A model generated the notes under the pieces. The model was not told where the DNA came from and did no database searches. It saw nothing but the letters and a program-made list of their open reading frames with translations. Source: Pseudomonas serbica (GTDB lineage: Bacteria; Pseudomonadota; Gammaproteobacteria; Pseudomonadales; Pseudomonadaceae). Taken from it: DNA of 64,000 nucleotides. The position numbers and the translations under genes were made by a program. The stretch lies in the NCBI RefSeq assembly GCF_028823535.1, contig NZ_JAQIYM010000007.1:1-64000 (forward strand), written 5' to 3'. Shown in pieces: positions 40,988 through 51,399 of the stretch (position 1 is the first letter of the stretch; the number at the start of each line of letters is the position of its first letter).

Positions 40988-41060
40988 TAGGGAATGTGGA
41001 CGCAAAGGCATTGCGTTTAAATTCAAGGACATGAATACATAAAATTACCGGCGCTCAGCC

Positions 41061-41075
41061 TGGCATGAAGTGTGC
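41061..41075 (+). promoter_or_regulatory. Sigma-54 (-24/-12) promoter candidate for the receiver/T2SS/csg operon
   Basis: TGGCATGAAGTGTGC keeps TGGCATG at -24 and GTGC at -12 with ten bases between GG and GC. The -24 half is identical to that of mnxG. The predicted start near 41087 lies upstream of the TTG start codon at 41143, so an ATG at 41065 cannot be the true start if this promoter is used. Confidence 0.6.
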
Positions 41076-41142
41076 GTTAGCCCTATCAAGGCGCGCACTC
41101 CGCCAGGTTCGGTTCTCGGACCTGCGGTTCAAGGAGTCCACC

Positions 41143-41676
41143 TTGTTAAACAAAGTACTGGTTGTTGAAGACGAACAACTTCTTGCAGAAAACCTCCAGG
41201 GTTACCTGCAGGCGCAAGGGTTGGAAGTCCGGATTGCTCACGACGGTGCGCAAGGAATCGCTGAAGCTGGCGACTTCGCACCCGATGTGATGGTGTTCGA
41301 TTACCGCTTGCCCGATATGGAAGGCTTTGAGGTGCTCGATGCCGTCCGCCAGAACAGGAAGTGTCATTTTGTGCTGATCACAGGGCACCCCACCGCAGAG
41401 GTTTGCGAGCGGGCCCGGCAACTGGGAGTCAGCCACATCCTGTTCAAACCCTTTCCATTGGCGGAACTGGCCCGTGCAGTGCTCGATCTTCTGGGGAGGC
41501 AGCGCGAACCCAACGCAGCGGTGAGCCGTTCCGAAGGCTTTGTCGAACGACGCCAGAGCAGGACCGAGAGTTTCCCGCTGCAGTTGTACGACGGTAGTTG
41601 GGTGCTAGCAGATCGCCGACGAAGTACCTCGGCCTCCACAGCGCCAGACGACGAACAATTGCTCACCGGGGAGTAA
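41143..41676 (+). CDS. Single-domain response regulator (CheY-like receiver with unknown tail)
   Basis: The start is taken as TTG 41143, with AAGGAG six bases upstream; an ATG at 41065 would overlap the promoter. Of 177 residues, the first 120 are a receiver domain with the acidic pair Glu9/Asp10, phospho-acceptor Asp53 (MVFDYRLPD), Thr80 (LITGHP) and Lys102 (ILFKPF). The last about 55 residues are polar with no DNA-binding or ATPase domain. It is the first gene of the secretion operon, so it may control assembly by protein contact or act as a phosphate sink. The sensor kinase at 58968 is a candidate partner. Confidence 0.8.
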   Translation: MLNKVLVVEDEQLLAENLQGYLQAQGLEVRIAHDGAQGIAEAGDFAPDVMVFDYRLPDMEGFEVLDAVRQNRKCHFVLITGHPTAEVCERARQLGVSHILFKPFPLAELARAVLDLLGRQREPNAAVSRSEGFVERRQSRTESFPLQLYDGSWVLADRRRSTSASTAPDDEQLLTGE

Positions 41677-41760
41677 TGGCGCGACAAGAGGCTGCGGTAC
41701 ATGCCGCAATTGCTCGCCGCGCCGACAGGGCTCTAAGCCCCGGGTGTTGGAGAGCAAGCC

Positions 41761-43447
<1,687 letters not shown>

Positions 43448-43467
<20 letters not shown>

Positions 43468-44251
43468 GCGTTATGTCGCCGTGCTCGGCGCCAGTGGTGT
43501 CGGCCTCGGTCAGCGTCAGGGGGGCGACACCCTGTGGCTGGGCAGCGTCGGCTTCATCGATGAAGGTTTCATGGCCTGGGCGGTCGCCCTGGAAACCCTC
43601 GACCGCCTGCTGGGCGAACATGTCCGTGCCGGTGCCGAGTTGACCGTGGTGGTCTCCGGCCATTTCAGCCGGTTTTGCCTGGTGCCCTGGAGCGAGCAGA
43701 TCAGCAGCCCCGCCGAGCTGCAGGGGTTTGCCCAATTGTGCCTGGAAGACCTCTACGGCGCGGCGAACCAACCTTGGAACCTGGTGCTGTCGGCCGAACC
43801 CGCCGGTTACGACCGCATCGCTACGGCGCTGCCGCAGGATTTGCTCGAACGCCTGCGTAACCTGGTCAGCGGCCGTGGCTTGCGCCTGCGCTCGGTGCAG
43901 CCGTACCTGATGGCGGCGTTCAATCACTTTGACAAAAGCTTCGACGCCGGTGACTTCCTGTTCGTGGTCGCCGAGCCGGTGCGCAGCGTCTTGCTGCTGG
44001 CCCGCGAAGGTCGCTGGACAGCGGTGCGCTCGGTGGGCAGCAGCGACAGCGACGGCGCACTGAGCGCGCTGGTCGGTCGCGAATGCCAATTGCAGGCCTG
44101 CGCCAGCGAGCGGCCGCTGAACGTCTACCTGCATGCACCGGCGCGCATCGATTCGCATCCCGAAGTGCCCGGTGTGCACCTGCGCACCCTCGAAGAAGGC
44201 CGGACAAGCGTACGCGATTGCCTGTACGTCATGTCCCGGACGGTGGCCTGA
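43448..44251 (+). CDS. PilM/GspL-like cytoplasmic component of the secretion system
   Basis: The start is GTG 43448 after GAGGAG, inside the 3' end of gspE (20-base overlap). The 267-residue protein has no membrane segment. Its sequence (YVAVLGASGVGLGQRQGGD, LETLDRLLGEHVRAGAELTVVVSGHFSRFCLVPW, GDFLFVVAEPVRSVLLLAREGRWTAVRS) looks like a divergent actin-like fold of the PilM/MshI/GspL N-domain type. Family assignment rests mainly on position: it lies between the ATPase and small PilN/O/P-like genes. It would link GspE to the inner-membrane ring. Confidence 0.6.
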
Positions 44252-44252
44252 C

Positions 44253-44798
44253 ATGCGCCCGCTGATGCTCGATTTTCAGCCGCGCCGCCGCTCGACCCCA
44301 TTGGGCTGGAGCCTGCTGGCCGGTGGCGTGGTGCTGGCGCTGACCTGCGTTGTGTTTCAGCAACACCTGAGCGGGGAGGCCGAGCAGCAACAAGGCCACC
44401 TGCAAACCGCGCAACGGGTGCTCACCGGTGACACCGGCGGCAAGGTCAGCCTGACCCCGGCCGAGACCCGCGAGCAGGCGCAGAACCTGGCCGAGATGCG
44501 CAAGGTCTCGCAGCAGTTGCGCCGGCCCTGGGAACGCCTGTTCGCCACCCTGGAGGCCATGCCCCGGGAAAACGTCGCCTTGCTCACCCTGACCCCGGAT
44601 GCCCGCAAAGGCCAGGTGCGGATCAGCGCCGAGGCGCGCGACCTGGATGCCATGCTCGACTTCCACCGCCGCCTCGAAGCCTGCGACGAGCTCTCCGACG
44701 TGTCGTTGCTCAGCCACGAAATCGTCGCCAACGTGCCGGAACACCCGGTGCAGTTCAACTTGTCGGCTACCTGGGAGATTGGCGATGCAAATCCCTAG
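44253..44798 (+). CDS. PilN/GspL-C-like inner-membrane protein
   Basis: A 181-residue protein with a short cytoplasmic N-terminus (MRPLMLDFQPRRRSTP), one membrane helix (LGWSLLAGGVVLALTCVVF), a coiled-coil stretch (residues 40-100) and a small periplasmic ferredoxin-like domain (ENVALLTLTPDARKGQVRISAEARDLDAMLDFHRRLE). This is the design of PilN and of the C-terminal part of GspL. It starts two bases after the previous stop and overlaps the next gene. Confidence 0.7.
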   Translation: MRPLMLDFQPRRRSTPLGWSLLAGGVVLALTCVVFQQHLSGEAEQQQGHLQTAQRVLTGDTGGKVSLTPAETREQAQNLAEMRKVSQQLRRPWERLFATLEAMPRENVALLTLTPDARKGQVRISAEARDLDAMLDFHRRLEACDELSDVSLLSHEIVANVPEHPVQFNLSATWEIGDANP

Positions 44799-45333
44799 AT
44801 TGATCGTCCACGAATACCTGCAAAGCCTGGGCGTGCCCGGCCTGGCAGGATTGGCCATGCTGGTGCTGGCGCTGAGCTATGGCCTGTTCGGCCTGTTGCC
44901 GGACTGGCAGGCGCTGCAGCAGCTGAGCCAGCAGACCCGCGAAGCCAGCGAGTACCTGGCCAAGGTCGAAGAAGGTTCGGTCGCCGCCCCGGTCGTGCCG
45001 CAACGTCAGCTGGAAGATTTTCGCAGCAAACTGCCGACCCAGCCCCAGGCCACGGTCGCCATCGACAAGATCTATGCGCTGGCCGCCCAGGAACGCATCA
45101 CCCTGTCCCGGGGCGAGTACGCCCTGGGCATCGATCCCAAGACCCATCTGGCCCGATATCAAATCCTGTTGCCGGTGCGGGGCAGCTACCCGCAACTGCG
45201 GCGCTTCATGCACGCCTTGCTCGGTCAGTTGCCGGCGGTGGTGGTGGAAGACCTGGAGCTGCAGCGCAAGAAGATCGCCGACACCGACCTCAACGGGCGG
45301 ATCCGCATGACCCTTTACCTGTCGAGGTCATGA
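44785..45333 (+). CDS. PilO/GspM-like inner-membrane protein
   Basis: A 182-residue bitopic protein: N-terminal helix (GLAGLAMLVLALSYGLFGL), coiled coil (QALQQLSQQTREASEYLAKVEE) and a periplasmic ferredoxin-like domain (YQILLPVRGSYPQLRRFMHALLGQLPAVVVEDLELQR) that strongly resembles PilO/GspM. It overlaps the PilN-like gene by 14 bases and the next gene by four, as expected for subunits made in equal amounts. Confidence 0.75.
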   Translation: MQIPRLIVHEYLQSLGVPGLAGLAMLVLALSYGLFGLLPDWQALQQLSQQTREASEYLAKVEEGSVAAPVVPQRQLEDFRSKLPTQPQATVAIDKIYALAAQERITLSRGEYALGIDPKTHLARYQILLPVRGSYPQLRRFMHALLGQLPAVVVEDLELQRKKIADTDLNGRIRMTLYLSRS

Positions 45334-45851
45334 TGAACAGCAAACGCGCAATGGGTTGGGTGGCGTTCCTCGGCGTGGCTGCGGCGCTGACCTGGTTGCC
45401 CGACTACTTCAAGCCCGCCGACGACGGTGACCTTGCGGTGGCCGCCGTGGCCACGCCGGCCAAAGGCAAGAACCGTGGCGCGTCGCCCGCGGCGCAAGCC
45501 TCCGCTGCGCCCGTGGCGATCAAGGACCTCAGCCCGGCGGGCGACCTGTTCGCCGCGCGCAGCTGGAAGGCCGCACCGGCCCTGGCCAGCGTCACCGAGC
45601 AACGAGTCAACGTCGCGCCCGTGGTGCAGGTCCCCACTGCACCGCCGATGCCTTTCCAGTTCATCGGCCGGATGGAGGACCGCACTGACCTGCAGGTGTT
45701 CTTGCAAAACGGCGAAAAGATCTACGTGGTGCGTAAAGGGGATGTGATCGACGAAACATGGAAGATCGAGGGGATTTCCGATCTGGAATTGAGCCTGGTC
45801 TATTTGCCTCTGCATTTGTCCCAGACCTTGTCTGTGGGGAGCGCGCAATGA
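45330..45851 (+). CDS. PilP/GspC-like periplasmic connector protein
   Basis: A 173-residue protein with an N-terminal membrane helix (AMGWVAFLGVAAALTWLPDYF), an Ala/Pro-rich linker and a C-terminal domain with MPFQFIGRMEDRTDLQVFLQNGEKIYVVRKGDVIDETWKIEGI, the homology-region fold of GspC/PilP that contacts the secretin N0 domain. It overlaps the PilO-like gene (ATGATG) and the secretin gene (four bases). Confidence 0.75.
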   Translation: MMNSKRAMGWVAFLGVAAALTWLPDYFKPADDGDLAVAAVATPAKGKNRGASPAAQASAAPVAIKDLSPAGDLFAARSWKAAPALASVTEQRVNVAPVVQVPTAPPMPFQFIGRMEDRTDLQVFLQNGEKIYVVRKGDVIDETWKIEGISDLELSLVYLPLHLSQTLSVGSAQ

Positions 45852-47680
45852 ACAAGTCCCGTTTGCTGATGAGCCTCTGTCTCTGCGCAGGGCTGGCTGC
45901 GTGCAGCTCGGCACAGGTTGCCAAGGAAGAAGCCTCCGAGCTGATCGAGCAGGGGCAGTACGAAGCCGGCCTGGCCCGGATCGAGGAGGGCCTGCGGGAA
46001 AACCCTCGCGACACCGAGCTGCACATTGCCCTCAACAGCGCCCGCGCCCGGGCGATCACGGCACTGCTGACCCAGGCCGACATGGACCGCACCCAGCGTG
46101 ATTTCGCTTCGGCCCGCATGGGCTACGGCCGGGTGTTGACCATCGAGCCGAACAACCGTCGCGCCCAGGACGCCATGCGCCAGCTCGAACACATGCGCAA
46201 CCTCGATGAAAAACTCGAACTGGCCCGTGGCGACCTGCGCCGCGGCGACATCTACGGCGCCGAGCGTCAGGTCAAACAGATTCTCGAGCTGGACCCGAAC
46301 AACGAAGGCGCCCTGGAACTGCAGGGCAATATCCGCCTGGTGCAGAGCCGCAACGTGGTGGCCTACCCGCAGCTGCGCACCCGCCTGGACAAGCCGGTGA
46401 CCCTGGAATTTCGCGACGCCAACCTCAAGACCATCTTCGAAGTGCTGTCCCAGGTCGCTGGCTTGAACTTCATCTTCGACAAGGACCTGCGCCCGGACAT
46501 GAAAGCCACGATCTTCGTGCGTGACGTGCGCATCGAAGACGCCGTGGAACTGCTGCTGCAACAGAACCAGCTGCACCAGAAGGTGGTGAACGAAAACACC
46601 CTGCTGATCTACCCGGATTCGCCGCAGAAGCTCAAGGATTACCAGGAGCTGGTGATGCGCACCTTCTACCTGACCAGCATCGATGCCAACACCGCGCTGA
46701 ACATGGTCAAGACCATGCTCAAGACCCGCGACGTGTTCGTCGACGAACGCCTCAACACCCTGACCATGCGCGACACCGGCGACGCCGTGCGCATGGCGGA
46801 AAAACTCCTGCAATCGCAGGATCAGTCCAACCCCGAAGTGGTGCTGGAAGTGGAGGTGATGGAAGTCGCCACCCAGCGCATCCTCGACCTTGGCCTGCAG
46901 TGGCCGAACACCTTCGGCGTGGTCAACAGCGACGGTTCGGCGGTGACCATCCTCGATCAACTCAAGGGTATCAACTCCAGCCGCATCACCATCTCGCCCT
47001 CGCCACAGGCCAAGATCAATGCCCAGGACAAAGACATCAACACCCTGGCCAGCCCGGTCATCCGGGTCAGCAACCGCGAGCAGGCGCGCATCCACATTGG
47101 CCAGCGCGTGCCGATCATCAGCGCCACGTCGGTGCCGTCGACCCAGGGACCGGTGATCACCGAAAGCGTGACTTACCTCGATGTCGGTCTGAAACTGGAA
47201 GTGCAGCCCACCGTGCACCTGAACAACGAAGTGGCGATCAAGGTGGCCCTGGAAGTGAGTAACGCCACGCCCCTGGAGCCGACCCGCCAGGGCACGATTC
47301 CGGTGCAGGTCGATACCCGCAACGCGCAGACCACCCTGCGCCTGCATGACGGCGAAACCCAGATCCTCGCCGGCCTGATGCGCAACGACCATGGCAGCAC
47401 CGGCAACAAGATCCCCGGCCTCGGCGACATACCTGGCCTGGGTCGCCTGTTTGGCAGCAACAAGGACGACGTCAGCAAATCCGAACTGGTGCTGTCGATC
47501 ACCCCGCGGATCGTGCGCAACCTGCCGTACCAGAGCCCGTCGGACATGGAGTTCACCACCGGCACCGAAACCAGCATGCACATCCAGGCGCCGGATCGCT
47601 CGAAGGTTGAAGTCGAAGAGGTCAAGGCCAATGGCATGAGCGCCCCGATCGCGACCACCGTTACCGTCGGGAAGCCTTGA
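45848..47680 (+). CDS. gspD: Type II secretion secretin GspD, lipoprotein with N-terminal TPR region
   Basis: A 610-residue outer-membrane secretin. The start at ATG 45848 gives a lipoprotein signal with lipobox LAACS. Residues 30-170 are TPR-like helices (YEAGLARIEEGLRENPRDTELHIALN), unusual for GspD. Then come N-domains (TLEFRDANLKTIFEVLSQVAGLNFIFDKDL, LLLQQNQLHQKVVNENTLLIYP) and the secretin core (VVLEVEVMEVATQRILDLGLQWP, VPIISATS, LHDGETQILAGLMRND, IPGLGDIPGLGRLFGS). The TPR plus lipid anchor may let it reach the outer membrane without a separate pilotin, as in MSHA-type or Tad-like secretins. XcpQ homologue of the Xcm system. Confidence 0.93.
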   Translation: MNKSRLLMSLCLCAGLAACSSAQVAKEEASELIEQGQYEAGLARIEEGLRENPRDTELHIALNSARARAITALLTQADMDRTQRDFASARMGYGRVLTIEPNNRRAQDAMRQLEHMRNLDEKLELARGDLRRGDIYGAERQVKQILELDPNNEGALELQGNIRLVQSRNVVAYPQLRTRLDKPVTLEFRDANLKTIFEVLSQVAGLNFIFDKDLRPDMKATIFVRDVRIEDAVELLLQQNQLHQKVVNENTLLIYPDSPQKLKDYQELVMRTFYLTSIDANTALNMVKTMLKTRDVFVDERLNTLTMRDTGDAVRMAEKLLQSQDQSNPEVVLEVEVMEVATQRILDLGLQWPNTFGVVNSDGSAVTILDQLKGINSSRITISPSPQAKINAQDKDINTLASPVIRVSNREQARIHIGQRVPIISATSVPSTQGPVITESVTYLDVGLKLEVQPTVHLNNEVAIKVALEVSNATPLEPTRQGTIPVQVDTRNAQTTLRLHDGETQILAGLMRNDHGSTGNKIPGLGDIPGLGRLFGSNKDDVSKSELVLSITPRIVRNLPYQSPSDMEFTTGTETSMHIQAPDRSKVEVEEVKANGMSAPIATTVTVGKP

Positions 47681-47682
47681 TC

Positions 47683-48156
47683 ATGAACGCCTCGCAACGC
47701 GGTTTTACCTTGATCGAAGTCGTGGTGACGCTGTCGTTGATCGGCCTGCTGGCCGGCATGGCCGCGCCGCTGACCGAGACCGTGGTGCGCCGGGGCAAAG
47801 AGCAGGAGCTGCGCACCGCGCTGTACCAGATCCGCGATGCCATCGACGCCTACAAGCGCGCGTTCGACGCCGGTTACATCGAGAAGTCGCTCAACAGCAG
47901 CGGCTACCCGCCGAACCTGCAGGTGCTGGTGGAAGGCGTGCGTGATGTGCGCAGCGCCAAGGGTGCCAAGTTCTACTTCCTGCGGCGCGTGCCCCATGAC
48001 CCGCTGGCACCGGTCAAGCGCGACGACGAAGGCGGTTGGGGCGTGCGCTCCTACGACAGTACGGCCCAGAACCCGCGGGAGGGCGAGGACGTCTTTGACG
48101 TTTACTCCAAGGCCCGGGGCAAGGGGCTCAACGGCATCGCCTACCGGGAGTGGTGA
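47683..48156 (+). CDS. Pseudopilin (XcmT2-like)
   Basis: A 157-residue pseudopilin. A very short leader MNASQRG precedes the processing site and helix FTLIEVVVTLSLIGLLAGMA with Glu5. The globular part has GspG-like elements (LRTALYQIRDAIDAYKRAFDAG, SGYPPNLQVLVEGV, RRVPHDPLAPV, GEDVFDVYSKARG). ATG 47683 is used; a TTG two codons upstream overlaps the secretin stop. It corresponds by order and type to xcmT2 of P. putida GB-1. Confidence 0.85.
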   Translation: MNASQRGFTLIEVVVTLSLIGLLAGMAAPLTETVVRRGKEQELRTALYQIRDAIDAYKRAFDAGYIEKSLNSSGYPPNLQVLVEGVRDVRSAKGAKFYFLRRVPHDPLAPVKRDDEGGWGVRSYDSTAQNPREGEDVFDVYSKARGKGLNGIAYREW

Positions 48157-48160
48157 GCAT

Positions 48161-48535
48161 ATGCGTCGGGAAAAGGGTTTTACCCTGCTGGAACTGATGG
48201 TGGTCATGGCAATCATCGCGACCCTGATGACCATCGCCTTGCCGCGCTACTTCAACAGCCTGGAGGCCTCCAAGGAGACCACCTTGCGCCAGAGTCTGTC
48301 GGCGATGCGCGAAGCCCTGGATCACTACTACGGTGACACCGGACGCTACCCCGACTCCATCGAGCAGCTGGTTGAACAGCGCTACCTGCGCAATCCGCCG
48401 ATGGACCCGATTGCCGAACGCAAGGACGCCTGGGTCATGGTTGCACCGCCTGACGGCGTGGCCGGCGGTGTCGCCGATATCAAGAGCGGTGCCACAGGGA
48501 GGGCGCGTGATGGCAGCCTGTATTCCGAGTGGTAA
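48161..48535 (+). CDS. Pseudopilin (XcmT3-like)
   Basis: A 124-residue pseudopilin with leader MRREKG and helix FTLLELMVVMAIIATLMTIALPRYF, Glu5 present. The body shows AMREALDHYYGDTGRYPDSIEQLVEQRYLRNPPMDP, the compact GspG-like layout. It starts five bases after the previous gene and overlaps the next one. It corresponds to xcmT3 of GB-1. Confidence 0.87.
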   Translation: MRREKGFTLLELMVVMAIIATLMTIALPRYFNSLEASKETTLRQSLSAMREALDHYYGDTGRYPDSIEQLVEQRYLRNPPMDPIAERKDAWVMVAPPDGVAGGVADIKSGATGRARDGSLYSEW

Positions 48536-49049
48536 GCCTGCGGGGCAGGACGGCTTCACCTACCTGGGTGTGCTGTTCCTGATCATGGTGATGGGCATGG
48601 GCCTGGCCAGTGCCGGCGAGCTGTGGTCCACCGCCTCGCGCCGCGACCGTGAACGCCAATTGTTGTGGGTCGGCACCCAGTACGCCCAGGCACTGCGCAG
48701 CTACTACCGCAGCTCGCCAGGCCTGGCCCAGTACCCCAAGGAACTCGCCGACCTGGTGCAGGACGAGCGTTTTCCCAGCGCCAAGCACCATATCCGCCAG
48801 CTCTATCCGGACCCGATTGGCGGCGGCGAATGGTTCCTGATGCGCGGCTTCGACGGACGCATCACCGGTATCAGTAGCTCGTCCACGGACAAGCCGCTCA
48901 AACAGGCGGATTTTCCCAGCCAGTGGTCGGACTTCAACGGCATGGCCAGCTACAAGGACTGGCAGTTCGTGGCCGAGAAAGCCTTCCTCGACGGCGCCTC
49001 GGGCCCGGCCAAAGGGCAGTCCCAGGCCCCCCAGGCGTTGCAGCCATGA
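48510..49049 (+). CDS. Minor pseudopilin XcmX-like, lacking Glu5
   Basis: A 179-residue protein that starts inside the preceding gene (26-base overlap). Its leader MAACIPSGKPAGQDG is longer than usual, and the helix FTYLGVLFLIMVMGMGLA has Leu instead of Glu at position 5, the feature of tip pseudopilins such as GspK. The body has GELWSTASRRDRERQLLWVG, YPKELADLVQDERFP and DPIGGGEWFLMRG. The neighbours match xcmX of P. putida GB-1, whose disruption blocks export of the Mn-oxidising factor. It overlaps csgE by four bases. Confidence 0.82.
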   Translation: MAACIPSGKPAGQDGFTYLGVLFLIMVMGMGLASAGELWSTASRRDRERQLLWVGTQYAQALRSYYRSSPGLAQYPKELADLVQDERFPSAKHHIRQLYPDPIGGGEWFLMRGFDGRITGISSSSTDKPLKQADFPSQWSDFNGMASYKDWQFVAEKAFLDGASGPAKGQSQAPQALQP

Positions 49050-49435
49050 AGCGCTTCTGCCTGGCGTTGATCCTGGTGCTGAGCACCTCTGTGGCCTGGG
49101 CCGGTGAAGAGGACGAAATGCTCGGCTTCATCGTCGACGACACGATCTCGCACATCGGCCACGAATTTTACTACTCGTTCAGTGAACGCCTGCGTGCCAC
49201 CAGCCCGATGGATTTCAACCTGGTGGTACGCGAACGACCTTCGGCTCGCTGGGGCAGCCTGGTGACCGTGGAATTTCAACGACGCCTGGTTTACCGGCGC
49301 TTCCTGCCGCCGAACACCGTGGAGCTCAAGGACGAGGCCTATGCTGCCGCCGACTGGGTACGCGGGCAGATTGTCCAGCGCAAGCTGGAAGCCTTGTTGC
49401 AGGACACCACGGACCTTGAGAGGGACGAACTATGA
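49046..49435 (+). CDS. csgE: Curli assembly protein CsgE
   Basis: A 129-residue periplasmic curli chaperone. Signal peptide MKRFCLALILVLSTSVAWA, then the CsgE core: FIVDDTISHIGHEFYYSFSERL, FNLVVRERPSARWGSLVTVEF and VYRRFLPPNTVELKDEAYAAADWV. CsgE targets curlin subunits to the CsgG pore. Start overlaps the xcmX-like stop (ATGA), so secretion and curli export are co-translated from one mRNA. It is csmE in the GB-1 nomenclature. Confidence 0.93.
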   Translation: MKRFCLALILVLSTSVAWAGEEDEMLGFIVDDTISHIGHEFYYSFSERLRATSPMDFNLVVRERPSARWGSLVTVEFQRRLVYRRFLPPNTVELKDEAYAAADWVRGQIVQRKLEALLQDTTDLERDEL

Positions 49436-49851
49436 AAGCGAAAACGTTTTTGCAGCGCGCCGGTGGATGCTTGCTCGGCCTGGGCGCTTGTGCCCTGGCC
49501 CAGGGCACGGAACTGGTCTACACGCCCATCAACCCATCGTTCGGCGGTAACCCGTTGAACGGCACCTGGCTGCTCAACAACGCCCAGGCGCAGAACGACT
49601 ACGACGATCCCGACTTGAAGGATCGTACCTCGGTGGCCGGGACCTCGGCCCTGGAGCGCTTCAGTGCCCAGTTGCAATCGCGCTTGCTCGGGCAACTGCT
49701 GGACAACATCTCCACCGGCAACACGGGGAGCCTGTCTACGGACGCTTTTATCGTCGACGTGGTCGACGACTCCGGTGCGCTGACGATCAACGTGACCGAC
49801 CGCGCCACGGGCGAAGTTTCGGAAATCCAGGTGAATGGCCTGGCCCCTTGA
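49432..49851 (+). CDS. csgF: Curli assembly protein CsgF
   Basis: A 139-residue protein with a signal peptide ending at ALAQG and the hallmark N-terminal segment ELVYTPINPSFGGNPLNGTW, which in E. coli inserts into the CsgG channel. The rest (LERFSAQLQSRLLGQLLDNI, GALTINVTDRATGEVSEIQV) fits CsgF. It couples the nucleator to the pore at the cell surface. It overlaps csgE by four bases. Confidence 0.95.
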   Translation: MKAKTFLQRAGGCLLGLGACALAQGTELVYTPINPSFGGNPLNGTWLLNNAQAQNDYDDPDLKDRTSVAGTSALERFSAQLQSRLLGQLLDNISTGNTGSLSTDAFIVDVVDDSGALTINVTDRATGEVSEIQVNGLAP

Positions 49852-49881
49852 GGGGATGCGGGTTTATGGGGAGTTAAGGAC

Positions 49882-50754
49882 ATGAAAAAAATAATTGCGC
49901 TAGGGCTGATGTTGGCGGCATTACAAGGGTGCAGTCTGCGCGAGCCGATGTCGGCCGAACAGGACTCACAAACCCCGACCCTGACCCCAAGGGCCTCGAC
50001 TTACTACGACTTGATCAACATGCCACGACCCAAGGGTCGCTTGATGGCGGTGGTCTATGGCTTCCGCGACCAGACCGGGCAATACAAGCCGACCCCGGCC
50101 AGCTCGTTCTCCACCAGCGTCACCCAGGGCGCGGCGAGCATGCTGATGGACGCCTTGCAGGCCAGCGGCTGGTTCGTGGTGCTCGAGCGCGAAGGGCTGC
50201 AGAACCTGTTGACTGAACGCAAGATCATCCGCGCCTCGCAAAAGAAACCCAATACTCCGGTGAACATCCAGGCTGAACTGCCACCGCTGCAAGCGGCGAA
50301 CATGATGCTCGAAGGCGGGATCATCGCCTATGACACCAACGTGCGCAGTGGCGGCGAAGGCGCACGCTACCTGGGCATCGACATTGCCCGTGAGTATCGC
50401 GTAGACCAGGTCACGGTGAACCTTCGGGCGGTGGACGTGCGCAGCGGCCAGGTGCTGTCCAACGTCATGACCAGCAAGACCATCTATTCCGTGGCCCGCA
50501 GTGCCGGGGTGTTCAAGTTCATCGAGTTCAAGAAGCTGCTCGAGGCCGAGGTGGGCTACACCACCAACGAACCGGCGCAGTTGTGCGTGTTGTCGGCGAT
50601 CGAGGCGGCGGTGGGGCATATGCTGGCGCAGGGGATCGAGCGGCATTTGTGGCAGGTCGCGGGGGACAATTCCCAGCCTGCGCAGAATGAGACGCTGGAT
50701 CGCTACCTGACGCAGAACCGGATTGTGCCGGAGGGTGAGGGCGAGGACGAGTAA
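49882..50754 (+). CDS. csgG: Curli secretion channel lipoprotein CsgG
   Basis: A 290-residue outer-membrane lipoprotein forming the nonameric curlin export pore. Lipobox LQGCSLRE (Cys16) is followed by family motifs YYDLINMPRPKGRLMAVVYGFRDQTGQYKP, SFSTSVTQGAASMLMDAL, GWFVVLEREGLQNLLTERKIIRA and the membrane strands around YRVDQVTVNLRAVDVRSGQVLSNVMTSKTI. It is the last gene of the plus-strand operon that starts with the receiver protein. Confidence 0.95.
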   Translation: MKKIIALGLMLAALQGCSLREPMSAEQDSQTPTLTPRASTYYDLINMPRPKGRLMAVVYGFRDQTGQYKPTPASSFSTSVTQGAASMLMDALQASGWFVVLEREGLQNLLTERKIIRASQKKPNTPVNIQAELPPLQAANMMLEGGIIAYDTNVRSGGEGARYLGIDIAREYRVDQVTVNLRAVDVRSGQVLSNVMTSKTIYSVARSAGVFKFIEFKKLLEAEVGYTTNEPAQLCVLSAIEAAVGHMLAQGIERHLWQVAGDNSQPAQNETLDRYLTQNRIVPEGEGEDE

Positions 50755-50765
50755 ACCGGCGCGCC

Positions 50766-51205
50766 CTTGTTGGAGCTGGCTTGCCAGCGATGAGGGCCTG
50801 ACAGCCGACCTATATTTTGTTGACTGCGTACATATCCATTCCTGCGGTAACGGCCACTTAGGGTTCCGCTCTTACAGCGGGTCACTTGGAAAAGCCCCAA
50901 GTAACCAAGGGCTCTTGCCCCTGGCGTTCGGTGCCTCGCTAATGCTCGGCATGCCCTCGCTCCGGTCCTGCTCCGTGGGCCCGCCGCGATGGGCCATCCA
51001 TGGCCCAGCGCGGCTAAACCGGCATCCATGCCGGTTTACCCACTGCGCAGAACCTCCACTCGGCCTCACGATGGGGCAAGAAAATCAAGATCGAAAGCCA
51101 AATCAAAAGCCAAAGCGAGGCGGCCTACGAGCCGACCTGATTTCAGGCGAACGCATTCCCTTGTAGGAGCTGGCTTGCCAGCGAAGACGGCCTGACAGTC
51201 GACCA
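50766..51205 (+). repeat. Structured intergenic repeat, copy 1
   Basis: A unit of about 430 bases bounded by REP arms (GGAGCTGGCTTGCCAGCG at both ends). It contains perfect hairpins: AAACCGGCATCCATGCCGGTTT and a longer stem around TGGGCCATCCATGGCCCA inside GCCGCG...CGCGGC. The same unit recurs three more times in the opposite orientation from 51897 to 52944. It can be read as weak frames in both directions, but no start signals or domains support a protein. Confidence 0.8.
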
Positions 51206-51399
51206 ATCTCTCCCGCCTGTACCCGATCCAGGCAACATCTGTAGGAAAAATACGAGGCTACATTGCCTTGCGCCGTTGCCTACACGTACGCCAGAATCCG
51301 CCGGCTTGTGCGCCCCGATCCCCTGGCTCTATTGTCGCCGCACCGCTGCACATTCAGCGGTCGGGTTTAGCAGCTCGTTCAATTTCAAGGCGCGCCAGT

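Noticed and set aside
45800-47581. A 593-codon open frame antisense to the secretin gene
   Set aside because: Shadow frame of a GC-rich gene; no start context or family motifs, whereas the sense frame is an unmistakable secretin.
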